Origin: Prevotellaceae bacterium UBA1746
GTDB lineage: Bacteria; Bacteroidota; Bacteroidia; Bacteroidales; Bacteroidaceae
Assembly: GCA_002314875.1 (NCBI GenBank)
Contig: DCHS01000052.1
Location: forward strand, 136,129-200,128
Length of the DNA stretch: 64,000 nucleotides
Direction of reading: 5' to 3'
Both the position numbers and the translations under genes were made by a program. The notes beneath the pieces were generated by a model. The model was not told where the DNA came from. It worked only from the letters and a program-made list of their open reading frames with translations, and did no database searches. This document shows, piece after piece, positions 22,263-31,407 of the stretch (position 1 is its first letter; every line of letters begins with the position of its first letter).

Positions 22263-24287
22263 TCAGCTTTTGCTTTCTAAACCTATGATTTCTGCGAGTT
22301 TGCGGGCTTCTTTGCGTGCTGGTTTCCCCGTTTCGGTAAGTGGAAGAGTCTCTACCAAGAAGAAATGCTTGGGAATTTCATAAGCCGTTAACCTACTTTT
22401 AAGGACTTCCAAATCAAGCGGTTTCTCTCCTGTATAGAGGAGCGTTAACGCCTCTCCGAGATGCTCATCTGGTATGGCGGTTAGTTGATATGGAACACCG
22501 ATATCGCCGAGTTTTGCTTCAATGGTTTCAAGTGATAGTTTGATGCCACCACTACATATTATATTGTCTTTTCGCCCTAAGATTCGGAATTCTCCCTCGC
22601 TGTTGATTTCGCAGAGATCATGGGTGTGGAGCGGAGTGGAGCAGAGAGACGGCGCATTGATGCAGAGACAGTTATCCTCGTCTTGCGAAATCTGAATCCT
22701 GTCGAGGACATGGTACCATTCCGACTGTGACGCTCCGTTAAGTCTTCGCATGGCAATGTGGGAAAGCGTTTCCGTCATGCCGTAGGTGCTATAAACTTCT
22801 CCCTGGCATGCTTGCAAAGCGTTATGAAGCGTTGTGCTGATGCTGCCGCCACCGATGATAATCTTGGGAATTTGTATGAAAAGATCTTTTTCTTCGGGTG
22901 TTTCCAAAGTTGCAAGGGCTTGCATAGGTGTTAGGGCGATAAACTTCGGAACAACGGTGATATCTTTCAGAGGGTGGGTTGAAGGAGCAACGAGACGAAG
23001 TCGGAGATGTCCGATTATGGCACGAACAACCATCATTTTTCCCGCAATATAGCGCAAAGGCATGCAAAGCAGGGCAGTGTCGTTTTCTTGCAAATCCAGG
23101 AATTTCAGCGTCATGCGTGCGCTGGCTTTCATTCGCTCTTTCTCAACACGGATGGTCTTCGGAGTACCGGTACTACCGCTTGTATTGACTTCAATGGTTG
23201 GGTCGTCAGAATTCCATTCTTGTAAGAAGTTTCGATAGTCTTCCCAAAATTCGCGGTCTTTATCAAAACCACACCAAATGCGGTCACCTTTGATCTCCAA
23301 ATGGATAGGCGTGTAATTGTCCACGAACAATTGGCCAGTTCCCAAACCTTGTGGCATGGTTAACTCCTTAGAACCCGCCCACTGCGCAATAGCGTTGAGG
23401 CCCACATTACTTTCCAATGCGGAGGTCGCCCAATAACCGATGCCACGTTCCTTGGCCATTTCAATCCATTCTACACAGCCTTTCAGACCGCCGTGGAGAG
23501 AAGGTTTCAAGATGATATATTGAGGACGAATGGTATTCAGGAGTCGTGCTTTCTCTTCTGGATCATTTATGCCAATGAGTTCCTCGTCAAGGGCAATAGG
23601 AATGGGAGTTTCCCGGCATAGAGCAGCCATCGTTTCCCATTGTCCTTGACGAATAGGCTGTTCGATACTGTGAATATCGTATTGGGCGAGTTCGCGTAAG
23701 CGCGACATCGCTTGTTCCGGCGTAAAACCGCCATTGGCATCAACTCGGAGTTCAACGACTTTGCGAGGATAATGCTGGCGAAGTGTACGGATGAGTGAAA
23801 TTTCTCGTTCCCAATCAATAGCCCCGATTTTAATCTTTACACAACGGAAACCTTGAGCCAGTTTCTCCTCCATGCGTGCTTGCATTTCTTCGAAGGTTCC
23901 CATCCATACGAGGCCATTGATAACGATGCCTTTTTCTCCACGACTGAAAGCGTTTTCGAAAAGATGGTAGGGATTACCTGTTGTTGCACAAGCCTTAAAG
24001 GAAAGGAAGGCGGTTTCTAAGCCGAAGAGAATGCTGGGATAGTCTTTGAGTAGATGATAAGGGATTTCCTCAGAGGCCTCAGCATATCTGCACGCTTCTG
24101 CTAAAACTTCCTCATATTCAGGAACATCGTCGCAACTTAACGCAGGAAGAGGCGCACACTCTCCGATACCGAAACTATCTTCTCTCTGGATGATGATGTA
24201 CCAAATTTTGCGCGTACGGTAGACGCCGCGAGAGGTTCCCGCGGGTTGTTTGAACTGCAAAATATGGGGGAGAACGGAGATCGTCAT
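22263..24287 (-). CDS. menC-menE: Fused o-succinylbenzoate synthase (MenC) and o-succinylbenzoate-CoA ligase (MenE)
   Basis: A 674-residue bifunctional protein. Residues 1 to about 335 are an enolase-superfamily MenC: the QPAGTSRGVYRTRK start, KIKIGAIDWE with the catalytic lysine, ELRVDANGGF, and later IALDEELIG and ILKPSLHGG for the metal site and second lysine. Residues from about 345 are an adenylate-forming MenE: TSGSTGTPKTIRV, STYGMTETLSH, GRKDNIICSGGIKL, and the C-terminal lysine in ETGKPARKEA. They make and activate o-succinylbenzoate for menaquinone. The start at 24287 shares one base with the menB stop (TAATG), favouring it over an ATG 27 bases upstream. It is the last gene of the men cluster. 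Confidence 0.92.
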   Translation of the reverse strand: MTISVLPHILQFKQPAGTSRGVYRTRKIWYIIIQREDSFGIGECAPLPALSCDDVPEYEEVLAEACRYAEASEEIPYHLLKDYPSILFGLETAFLSFKACATTGNPYHLFENAFSRGEKGIVINGLVWMGTFEEMQARMEEKLAQGFRCVKIKIGAIDWEREISLIRTLRQHYPRKVVELRVDANGGFTPEQAMSRLRELAQYDIHSIEQPIRQGQWETMAALCRETPIPIALDEELIGINDPEEKARLLNTIRPQYIILKPSLHGGLKGCVEWIEMAKERGIGYWATSALESNVGLNAIAQWAGSKELTMPQGLGTGQLFVDNYTPIHLEIKGDRIWCGFDKDREFWEDYRNFLQEWNSDDPTIEVNTSGSTGTPKTIRVEKERMKASARMTLKFLDLQENDTALLCMPLRYIAGKMMVVRAIIGHLRLRLVAPSTHPLKDITVVPKFIALTPMQALATLETPEEKDLFIQIPKIIIGGGSISTTLHNALQACQGEVYSTYGMTETLSHIAMRRLNGASQSEWYHVLDRIQISQDEDNCLCINAPSLCSTPLHTHDLCEINSEGEFRILGRKDNIICSGGIKLSLETIEAKLGDIGVPYQLTAIPDEHLGEALTLLYTGEKPLDLEVLKSRLTAYEIPKHFFLVETLPLTETGKPARKEARKLAEIIGLESKS

Positions 24288-25144
24288 TACGGAAGTTTTG
24301 GGAATTTGCTCCAATCGGGCTTGCGCTTTTCAAGGAAAGCCTGGCCACCTTCGTGAGCCTCATCAATGAGGTAATAAAGCATGGTGGCATCACCAGCCAG
24401 TTCCTGAATACCAGCCTGGCCGTCGAGTTCTGCATTGAGACCGGCCTTGATCATACGGAGAGCAAGGGGGGAGCGTTCCATCATGGTCTTTGCCCAACTT
24501 ACCACTTCATCTTCCAACTGATCGAAAGGCACGACTTTGTTGACCATACCCATACGTTCTGCCTCTTCGGCAGTGTACAGACGGCACATAAACCAGATTT
24601 CGCGTGCCTTTTTCTGGCCGACAATGCGAGCAAGGTAGCTGGCACCGAAACCAGCGTCGAAAGAACCTACTTTAGGACCTGTCTGTCCGAAATGAGCATT
24701 CTCGGAAGCGATAGTCAAGTCGCACATCAAGTGAAGTACATGACCACCGCCAACAGCGAAACCGTTGACCATAGCGATGACGGGTTTTGGAAGCGAACGA
24801 ATCTGCTTCTGAACATCCAAAACATTGAGGCGGGGAACACCGTCGCCACCAACATAACCACCACGACCCTTGACATGCATATCGCCGCCAGAGCAGAAGG
24901 CTTCCGTCTTCAAACGCTCCTCTTCGCTCTGACCTTCCACCTTGGGACTGTGAGCGCCCGTCAGTACCACCACGCAGATACTAGGATTTTCGCGGCAGAT
25001 GTGGAAAGCATCGCTGATTTCGCTGACTGTCAACGGTGTGAAGGCGTTGCGGTAGCGAGGACGATTAATGGTAATGCGGGCAATGCCCTCGTAAATATCG
25101 AAAAGGATTTCTTGGTATTCCTTAATGGTTTTCCAGGTTCGCAT
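24287..25144 (-). CDS. menB: 1,4-dihydroxy-2-naphthoyl-CoA synthase
   Basis: This 285-residue crotonase-fold enzyme closes the naphthalene ring in menaquinone synthesis. Marks are ARITINRPRYRNAFTP, FCSGGDMHVKGRGGY, MVNGFAVGGGHVLH (oxyanion hole), FGQTGPKVGSFDAGFG, and the C-terminal FLEKRKPDW. I start at 25144, one base after the menD stop. An ATG seven codons upstream lies within menD and adds a non-family sequence. It is coupled to the fused menC-menE by a one-base overlap. Confidence 0.96.
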   Translation of the reverse strand: MRTWKTIKEYQEILFDIYEGIARITINRPRYRNAFTPLTVSEISDAFHICRENPSICVVVLTGAHSPKVEGQSEEERLKTEAFCSGGDMHVKGRGGYVGGDGVPRLNVLDVQKQIRSLPKPVIAMVNGFAVGGGHVLHLMCDLTIASENAHFGQTGPKVGSFDAGFGASYLARIVGQKKAREIWFMCRLYTAEEAERMGMVNKVVPFDQLEDEVVSWAKTMMERSPLALRMIKAGLNAELDGQAGIQELAGDATMLYYLIDEAHEGGQAFLEKRKPDWSKFPKLP

Positions 25145-25145
25145 A

Positions 25146-26618
25146 TTATTGGATATTGATTTCAAAAAGTACGGGACGGTCTGATGGCATTTCTTTCAGT
25201 TTTGCAAGAAAGTCTTCATAATCGTCGTCTAAATGGTTTGTAGAAGCCTGAATGTAATTGCAGTGGTAGCTGTCTGCGATACCGCGAGCAGAATTGCTAT
25301 GACCAGCGGCAACGAATTCGTCAAGCGCAGGAGATGCTGTCAGGCCGGGAAGTTTGTAGAAGATATCTCCTCTATTATTATTAATAAGGAGAATGCGAAG
25401 ATTGCCTTTGAGATGTTGGTTCCAAAGGGCGTTGCAGTCATAGAAGAAACTTAGGTCTCCGAGAACGCAGAGGACAGGATGATCAGTGACGAGGCTGTAA
25501 CCCGCTGCTACAGAGAGAGAACCTTCGATGCCGTTTGTTCCGCGGTTGCAATAGACTGCGTCAGCAAGATTTGAAAGTTTGCGATTCGCCCAACGCACAC
25601 TGGTGCTGTTTCCTAAGAAAAGTGCCTCCCACTCGTGAGGGGTAGTCATTATTTGCAAAGGAGGAAGTTTGAGGGCATCAGCAATCTGGTTGAGAGCCAT
25701 TTCCGGGTTGCAACGAACCTTTGCTGTAAGGTGGCAGAATGTATCGGGGAGTTCGTCGCTCTCGTCAATTCGGATGACCGATATATTTTGTGTGCGTAGC
25801 CAGAGTTTGATGTTCTTTTCGACCAAAGCCCCTCCGAGGTGGAGCACAAAGTCAGGAACTGTTTCTGGTTCAAAGAAAGCAGCCTCACTTTGGTTGCTGA
25901 TATTTTCTGCATAGATCTGCCAGCCAGCCTTCTTCAAACGGAGAAGCGCTGACATGGCGGCATTTTCATATTGGCCAATGATTACCAGCGGGTGTTTTGC
26001 GTTGCAAATTTCCTGAAGAAGCTCATCGGGGATGGGCTGAGAACACTGCGGCTGATATTGACGGATCACGCTGACTTCTGGAAGTTCCGGGGTTGAGAAT
26101 TCGAAGAGTGGCTCAGTAATCGGAACATTGATATGAACCGGTTGTCCTCCGTTGTTTTGCGTTGCCAGAATCGCTTCATTGATCAAGCGGTTGCAGTACC
26201 AGTCATCTTCTTCATTCTCTGTGAGTTGCCAACTCTTTGCATAAGGATACAAGGCGTTAGGCTGGGGGAGCGTCTGGCCGTCTAACTGGCCAATCCAGGC
26301 TTCGGGGCGGTCAGCGGAAATAACGATGAGCGGTATGTGGCGGTAATAGGCTTCTGCAACACCGGGAAGTGTGTTCAGCAAGGCACTGCCACTTGTCACA
26401 CAAATTACGACAGGCTTGCGGGTTTTCAACCAAATACCGATAGCGACGAAAGCAGCAGAGCGTTCGTCTGTAATCGGATGCAGGCGAATTTCCTGACATT
26501 CGTTGAGGTTATGGACGATGATGCCGTTCCTACTGCCAGGGCATACCACAGCGTCCTTAATGCCGTGGGCAAGAAGGAGAGCCGTCAGTGTATTTACATG
26601 ATGCTTATTGCAGAACAT
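25146..26618 (-). CDS. menD: 2-succinyl-5-enolpyruvyl-6-hydroxy-3-cyclohexene-1-carboxylate synthase
   Basis: A 490-residue thiamine-diphosphate enzyme that adds a succinyl semialdehyde unit from 2-oxoglutarate to isochorismate. The N-terminal domain holds VVCPGSRN and the catalytic glutamate in ITDERSAAF, then VTSGSALLNTLPGVAEAYY. The ThDP-binding domain is GTNGIEGSLSVAAG followed by VLGDLSFFYDCNALW and INNNRGDIF. It is somewhat shorter than most MenD (about 550), mainly in the middle domain. Its start overlaps the end of menF by 14 bases. Confidence 0.94.
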   Translation of the reverse strand: MFCNKHHVNTLTALLLAHGIKDAVVCPGSRNGIIVHNLNECQEIRLHPITDERSAAFVAIGIWLKTRKPVVICVTSGSALLNTLPGVAEAYYRHIPLIVISADRPEAWIGQLDGQTLPQPNALYPYAKSWQLTENEEDDWYCNRLINEAILATQNNGGQPVHINVPITEPLFEFSTPELPEVSVIRQYQPQCSQPIPDELLQEICNAKHPLVIIGQYENAAMSALLRLKKAGWQIYAENISNQSEAAFFEPETVPDFVLHLGGALVEKNIKLWLRTQNISVIRIDESDELPDTFCHLTAKVRCNPEMALNQIADALKLPPLQIMTTPHEWEALFLGNSTSVRWANRKLSNLADAVYCNRGTNGIEGSLSVAAGYSLVTDHPVLCVLGDLSFFYDCNALWNQHLKGNLRILLINNNRGDIFYKLPGLTASPALDEFVAAGHSNSARGIADSYHCNYIQASTNHLDDDYEDFLAKLKEMPSDRPVLFEINIQ

Positions 26619-27624
26619 TGAGCATGGTCTTTAATTTTCGTTGCGTTTCTATCCATTCACTTTCAGCGTCGCTTTCAGCGAGAAGTCCGCCACCGGCATA
26701 GAGATGGGCAGTGGGACCTGTGAGTTGCATGCAGCGAAGCGTAACGAAGAGATGAGTTCCTGCCTCCAAATGAATGGGGCCAGAAAATCCCGCATAGTAG
26801 AGGCGGTTGTGATGTTCGATTTGGTTGATGAGCGAAGCCGCTTTGACCGTAGGGAGGCCACAGACTGCGGGCGTAGGATGAAGGGCTGCGATGATCGGAC
26901 CTATATCGGGGCAGTCGTCCATACTGAAATCCGTACAGAGATGGACCAACTGACCAGCAATCTTTGTGTGAACAGCAGAGAATTGGTGGGGGATTCCGAG
27001 TTCTTCCAAACGGTTCTCAATATATTCTGCCACAATACGCTGTTCCTCGCGATTCTTCTGCGACCATTGAGCCGGTTTGAGGTGCGCCGCTTCCTCTATG
27101 CTCATCGTTGCAGCAAGTGCCATTGTCCTCAGTGTTCCTTCTTTTTCCTCCAGCAGAACTTCCGGCGTTGCGATGAGCCAGTTTTCTTGATTAGGCGTCT
27201 CAATCAGCGCGACATAACTATGAGGATAATGGTGACATGCTACGATGAAAAGGTTATGCAAATCATCAGCATCAAGGATGGAATCCATCTGCAAACGCAG
27301 ACCGCGCGAAAGCACTATCTTCTTGATTTCCTGGCTTTTCAGACATTTGATGCACGCCTGAAACTCTTCGAGATAGCGAAGGCGGCGTTGGGAGTCATCG
27401 CTGGTATATTCAATATGTCTAGCAGAGAAACGATTCGGAACTATCCACGAGAATTCCTCGTCGGGTATAAAGAGCAAAGTCGGGCATTTTCCTCCAACGG
27501 AAAAGGGCGCAAAGACATAGCCTGACTGTTTGCCAAGTTCTCTGATATGATTGATGGTCAGCACTTTGCTGCACCTCAACTCATGAACGACCTTTTCTTC
27601 AGGAAGACGGTAGAGGATATTCAT
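26605..27624 (-). CDS. menF: Isochorismate synthase
   Basis: This 339-residue chorismate-utilising enzyme converts chorismate to isochorismate, the entry to menaquinone synthesis. The C-terminal catalytic half is clear: KIVLSRG, LIATPEVLLEEKEGTLRTMALAAT, LHPTPAVCGLPTVKA, YYAGFSGP, and YAGGGLLAESDAESEWIET with Mg2+-binding glutamates. The N-terminal part is short, as in other Bacteroidetes MenF. It overlaps mazG by 4 bases and menD by 14, so it is translated in series. Confidence 0.93.
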   Translation of the reverse strand: MNILYRLPEEKVVHELRCSKVLTINHIRELGKQSGYVFAPFSVGGKCPTLLFIPDEEFSWIVPNRFSARHIEYTSDDSQRRLRYLEEFQACIKCLKSQEIKKIVLSRGLRLQMDSILDADDLHNLFIVACHHYPHSYVALIETPNQENWLIATPEVLLEEKEGTLRTMALAATMSIEEAAHLKPAQWSQKNREEQRIVAEYIENRLEELGIPHQFSAVHTKIAGQLVHLCTDFSMDDCPDIGPIIAALHPTPAVCGLPTVKAASLINQIEHHNRLYYAGFSGPIHLEAGTHLFVTLRCMQLTGPTAHLYAGGGLLAESDAESEWIETQRKLKTMLNVLQ

Positions 27625-28448
27625 TCTCTCTCGAGTTTCTTTGCTTCTTCCCAGATTTCATCCATCTCGGCCAAGGTCATATCCGTGAGTTTACGGCCTT
27701 GCTTTAAGGTATGTTCCTCCAAATAGTTAAAGCGGCGGATGAACTTCTGGTTGGTATGTTCCAATGCGTTATCGGGATTGATTTTGAAGAGGCGGGCAGC
27801 ATTGATCATAGAGAAAAGCACATCACCGAATTCCTCTTCGGCCTTCTGCTTATCCATATTCTCCACCTCTGCCTCGAATTCAGAAATCTCTTCTTTCACC
27901 TTGTCCCAAACCTGGGAACGATCTTCCCAGTCAAAACCTACATTACGGGCTTTGTCCTGAATGCGGTAAGCCTTGATGAGGGTGGGCAGAGAAGAGGGAA
28001 CGCCGCTGAGGACGCTCTCATTGCCGTCTTTCTCTACCTGCTTGATCTTCTCCCACATCTTCGAAACATCGGTTTCATTCTTAATGTCAATCTTGCATCC
28101 AATTTTCTCACCTGCCGCTTCGATGTCAGCGGGAGGGAAAACATGAGGATGGCGGAAGATGAGTTTGTCGCAGAGTTTCTGGCAGACATCAGCGATATCA
28201 AAAGCCTCCTTCTCGCTGCCAATCTTAGCATAGAAAAGGACATGGAGAAGTACATCACCTAATTCCTTACAAATCTCTTTGTTGTCGCTTTTCATCAGCG
28301 CGTCACAGAGTTCGTAAGTTTCTTCTATCGTGTTGGGACGCAGCGATTCGTTGGTCTGCTTTCGGTCCCAGGGACATTTTTCACGGAGTTCGTCGAGCAC
28401 ATCGAGAAGACGGCCGAAGGCTTCCATTTGTTGTTCGCGGGTATGCAT
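27621..28448 (-). CDS. mazG: Nucleoside triphosphate pyrophosphohydrolase MazG
   Basis: This 275-residue house-cleaning enzyme hydrolyses (d)NTPs to monophosphates and pyrophosphate. It has two MazG domains. The first carries LREKCPWDRKQTNESLRPNTIEE and the EExxE helix (KEICKELGDVLLHVLFYAKI). The second carries KAEEEFGDVLFSMINAARL. Length is normal. It sits between a Crp/Fnr gene (2-base gap) and menF (4-base overlap), so expression is tied to the menaquinone genes, although no biochemical link is known. Confidence 0.93.
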   Translation of the reverse strand: MHTREQQMEAFGRLLDVLDELREKCPWDRKQTNESLRPNTIEETYELCDALMKSDNKEICKELGDVLLHVLFYAKIGSEKEAFDIADVCQKLCDKLIFRHPHVFPPADIEAAGEKIGCKIDIKNETDVSKMWEKIKQVEKDGNESVLSGVPSSLPTLIKAYRIQDKARNVGFDWEDRSQVWDKVKEEISEFEAEVENMDKQKAEEEFGDVLFSMINAARLFKINPDNALEHTNQKFIRRFNYLEEHTLKQGRKLTDMTLAEMDEIWEEAKKLERE

Positions 28449-28450
28449 TG

Positions 28451-29131
28451 TTACTTATGTTGGCGTTGAACAAGTTTCTCAATTTCTGGAATGATGATGT
28501 GTCCGCGACTAAGATAGATGAGGTTGTCTTCCTTCAACTTATTCAGCATTTTAGACACATTGAGGCGGGTAGTTACCAGTTCGTTTGCAAGTTCTACCAT
28601 CCCGATTTCCAATTCCTTATGACCTGCGGGACGAGTGGCACGGGCAAGGATGAAATAGACAAAGCGCTCCTCGAGAGGATCAGGAAGTTTTTTCCATAAG
28701 CGTCCTTCCCAAACTTGTTTCGCTGAGCAGACAAAATTGAGATAGTTGATGTGGAAAGTAATGTAGTTAAAGAGAATATCCCTGACCTCGTGCTTGGGAA
28801 CAATGAGGATACTCGTTTCCCGGACAGCACGGAAAGTTGCGCTGTAATACGGGCGACGACCGAAGAGGCGGTCGGGTTGCAGTACAGTCGGTTTGTCCGA
28901 GATTTCCCGGAAGAGATAGCTACCATCATCTGCACGCATCTCCTTGGCAATGACACCGGAGATGATACAGATTAAATCTCCACAAGCCTGATCTGCGCTC
29001 ACGATTGTTTCTCCCGGCTGGAAAGTACGGAAGTCAAAGTGAATCTTTGAGGCAATGCTCATGAAGTCGTCGCGGCTTATTCCTTGAAATAGGGGAATGC
29101 CGACAAGGCGGTTAAAAAAGTTGCTTTCCAT
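28451..29131 (-). CDS. Crp/Fnr-family transcriptional regulator
   Basis: A 226-residue regulator. Residues about 15-125 form a cyclic-nucleotide-binding-like beta barrel (FDFRTFQPGETIVSADQACG). A dimerisation helix follows, then a C-terminal winged helix (about 160-222) with recognition segment ELANELVTTRLNVSKMLNKLKE. There is no N-terminal cysteine cluster, so it is not a classical oxygen-sensing FNR. The effector is unknown. It is immediately upstream of mazG-menFDB-menC/E, suggesting that it could control quinone synthesis; this is inference from position. Confidence 0.88.
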   Translation of the reverse strand: MESNFFNRLVGIPLFQGISRDDFMSIASKIHFDFRTFQPGETIVSADQACGDLICIISGVIAKEMRADDGSYLFREISDKPTVLQPDRLFGRRPYYSATFRAVRETSILIVPKHEVRDILFNYITFHINYLNFVCSAKQVWEGRLWKKLPDPLEERFVYFILARATRPAGHKELEIGMVELANELVTTRLNVSKMLNKLKEDNLIYLSRGHIIIPEIEKLVQRQHK

Positions 29132-29160
29132 AAATTATAGTGTTCAGCAAGACTGAAAGA

Positions 29161-30159
29161 TTATTTTACGATATATCTGGCAAAGCCTTCAGACTGCCAG
29201 GTTTGCAGATTGCCGTTCTCGTCTGCATAAATAAGGTAAACCTGAATGTTTGAGTGCTTACTAGCAAAAGCTTTAGCCTTTTCGAGACCCATTACCATAA
29301 AAGAGGTGGCATAGGCATCGGCGAGCGCACAACTCGGAGCGATAACCGTTGCCGAGAGCAGGCTGTGATTAACAGGGTAACCTGTGTGAGGATCAATGGT
29401 GTGTGCTACCTTCTTACCTCCTTTATAGTAGAAATTGCGGTAGTTTCCGGAAGTTGCAATGCCACAATCTGTAAGACTGATAATCTGCTGTATCTCATTA
29501 TTCACATTGGTAGAATCGTCCACGGGCTTGTTAATGCCCAGCGTCCAGTTTTTGCCGTCAGGATTTTTTCCTTTGACGACAACCTCGCCACCGATTTCCA
29601 CCATGTAGTTTGTACAGCCTTTCTTTGAAAGCATACGGGCAACGCAGTCCACACCATAGCCTTTGGCAATAGCGCCACAATCCAGCGTGGTGCGATTATC
29701 TTTGCGTTCGAGTTTCTTTCCTTTGAAAGACAATAGGTTATAACCAATGAAAGGACGGATGGAGTCTATCATTTCAGGGGTTACATTGTCGCTGTTCTTA
29801 AAGCCGAATCCCCAGGCATTAACGAGAGGAGCAACGGTCATATCAAAATCACCGTTCGTTTCCTCGCTGACTTTTAAGCCGAGTTTTACAACTTCAGTAA
29901 AGAGAGCGTTATCTTCGTATTCCTCTCCGCGGTTAAAGCGGGAAAGTGTACTGGAATCGTTAAACATGGAGAGGGCATTGTCAACATCCTGGAGACAATC
30001 CATGATGTCGTCGCTAAAATCCTCTGTTGCAGCGTATTTGATGTGATAAATTGTGCCGAATATTTTTCCTTCGCTGTCGCGGTATTTACTTCTGGAGAGC
30101 GTGAAGGCTGTTCCCGCAATCAAAGCGATGAGAAAGAGTATTGAAAGAATACGTTTCAT
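29161..30159 (-). CDS. apbE: FAD:protein FMN transferase
   Basis: This 332-residue protein attaches FMN covalently to Thr/Ser of target subunits such as NqrB/NqrC or RnfG. It has an N-terminal membrane or signal segment (ILFLIALIAGTAFTL). The catalytic core shows GTIYHIKY, FNRGEEY, TLDCGAIAKGYGVDCV, YMVEIGGEV, and CALADAYATSFMVMGLEKA, which binds Mg2+ and FAD. It acts outside the cytoplasmic membrane. Targets are not encoded here. A possible -7 box (TATCTTTG, minus strand, 30209-30216) lies in the end of the preceding gene. Confidence 0.92.
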   Translation of the reverse strand: MKRILSILFLIALIAGTAFTLSRSKYRDSEGKIFGTIYHIKYAATEDFSDDIMDCLQDVDNALSMFNDSSTLSRFNRGEEYEDNALFTEVVKLGLKVSEETNGDFDMTVAPLVNAWGFGFKNSDNVTPEMIDSIRPFIGYNLLSFKGKKLERKDNRTTLDCGAIAKGYGVDCVARMLSKKGCTNYMVEIGGEVVVKGKNPDGKNWTLGINKPVDDSTNVNNEIQQIISLTDCGIATSGNYRNFYYKGGKKVAHTIDPHTGYPVNHSLLSATVIAPSCALADAYATSFMVMGLEKAKAFASKHSNIQVYLIYADENGNLQTWQSEGFARYIVK

Positions 30160-30200
30160 TGTAAATGAGTTTTGTTCTTGATTCTCTGAACCTTCCTGTT

Positions 30201-30935
30201 TTAAAGTTCAAAGATAACATTAAAAGAACCACCGAAGCAGGAGGAAGAACTGCCATTCTTGCCATAACCAGGGATGTAGAACACATGTCCAGGTTCTGCC
30301 ATAGATTCGTGGAAACGGGCTTTATAGCGCACCGTCCATCCTAAATGGATAAATTTCCAAAGCTGAGACTGGATGCCAAAAAGGAGTTCGCCCCAATGCG
30401 CCGTTCCTTTGGCGCCGTCAATTTCGTAGGGATAGGTCTGTCCCCAGTAATCGTCTGTAACTGAAGGACCTTCCAAATCATAGGTAAAAGTACTGAAACC
30501 GTAGCGAACACCAAGGAAGTAGCGGTTACGGGATTGTCGGTCTTTGTTCAGATTATAGTCCATACCGACGCGGAAGTAGGGTGAATGTGTCTTGAAATGG
30601 ATATTTGTGCGATCGCTGGTGTAGTTGGACTGACCGATACCAACCTCCACTGCAGGATAGAACTTTCGTTTCAGACCAAAGTGAGCGCCTACTTCGTATT
30701 GTCCCCATTTTGCAACATTAGCCATAGCGAGACCTGCGAGATCTGTGTATATTCCATAGCCCGAGAAAAGCGGAATGGCTTTCTTCGAGATTGTTACCTT
30801 CTGGTATTGCACGCCTACGAAACTATCATTCTTTGGCACAGTGTCGTTGACAGCAGCAGGTACAAAGTTACTTGCGGTTGCTGTCGTCGGTGTCAGAATC
30901 AGGAGTGCGAAGATAAAGTCGGATATTTTCAACAT
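30201..30935 (-). CDS. Exported beta-barrel-like protein, DUF6048 family
   Basis: This 244-residue protein has a signal peptide at residues 1-22 (FIFALLILTPTTATAS) and a mature part of amphipathic strands. These include VEVGIGQSNYTS, YFRVGMDYNL and YFLGVRYGF, and the C terminus is SFNVIFEL. It looks like a small outer-membrane barrel. The pairing with the preceding lipoprotein matches the DUF6452-DUF6048 pair I know from Bacteroidales; function is unknown. Its first 68 bases, encoding the signal peptide, overlap the end of that upstream gene in another frame. Confidence 0.72.
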   Translation of the reverse strand: MLKISDFIFALLILTPTTATASNFVPAAVNDTVPKNDSFVGVQYQKVTISKKAIPLFSGYGIYTDLAGLAMANVAKWGQYEVGAHFGLKRKFYPAVEVGIGQSNYTSDRTNIHFKTHSPYFRVGMDYNLNKDRQSRNRYFLGVRYGFSTFTYDLEGPSVTDDYWGQTYPYEIDGAKGTAHWGELLFGIQSQLWKFIHLGWTVRYKARFHESMAEPGHVFYIPGYGKNGSSSSCFGGSFNVIFEL

Positions 30936-31407
30936 CGTTATAGTCTACTAATGGACGGATAATGCTCACACTGTCAATGACAACGGGGAACGTTTCCATG
31001 GAGTGCGTCGTAAAATGTGTCGAGGTAATGTTGTGGAAAACAGACCCCGGACAGTCCATGGCCTCAAAGTGAGCAAAGTTGGTGTGGTCGATATAAAGCG
31101 TGTCAGTTGTGATCAGGTCGTCAGCGCTGAAATGCAAATACAAAGTATCTGTAGGCGAAGCAATGCTCATGGGTAATTCCATAGAAGCAATCGCCGTTCC
31201 CTTGTTATAAAGCGTGCCGGCACCTGCTGCATCAACGGTCAGAACGCAAGGCAGATTCATCGAGGTCTCGGCTTGGCTGTCATAGAAGGTCATGGTCCAG
31301 ACAACGACAGTGTCCAACGGACAATCTATGCCGGTACAGGAGGTTAATCCAAATGCCATTACCCCAAGAACTCCTTTGATTGCTTGTTTCTTAAAAGAAT
31401 GTTTCAT
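30868..31407 (-). CDS. Lipoprotein, DUF6452 family
   Basis: A 179-residue protein with an N-terminal lipoprotein signal (VMAFGLTSCTGIDCPLD; probable acylated cysteine in LTSC at about residue 24). The mature part is a beta-sandwich-like domain ending with DSVSIIRPLVDYNDVENIRL, a stretch I associate with DUF6452. It probably works with the DUF6048 barrel encoded next. It starts directly after the glycosyltransferase stop and overlaps the DUF6048 gene by 68 bases. Confidence 0.72.
   Translation of the reverse strand: MKHSFKKQAIKGVLGVMAFGLTSCTGIDCPLDTVVVWTMTFYDSQAETSMNLPCVLTVDAAGAGTLYNKGTAIASMELPMSIASPTDTLYLHFSADDLITTDTLYIDHTNFAHFEAMDCPGSVFHNITSTHFTTHSMETFPVVIDSVSIIRPLVDYNDVENIRLYLRTPDSDTDDSNRK

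Noticed and set aside
28451..29131. Oxygen-sensing FNR
   Set aside because: The N terminus lacks the cysteine cluster that binds the iron-sulfur centre, so only the Crp/Fnr fold can be claimed.
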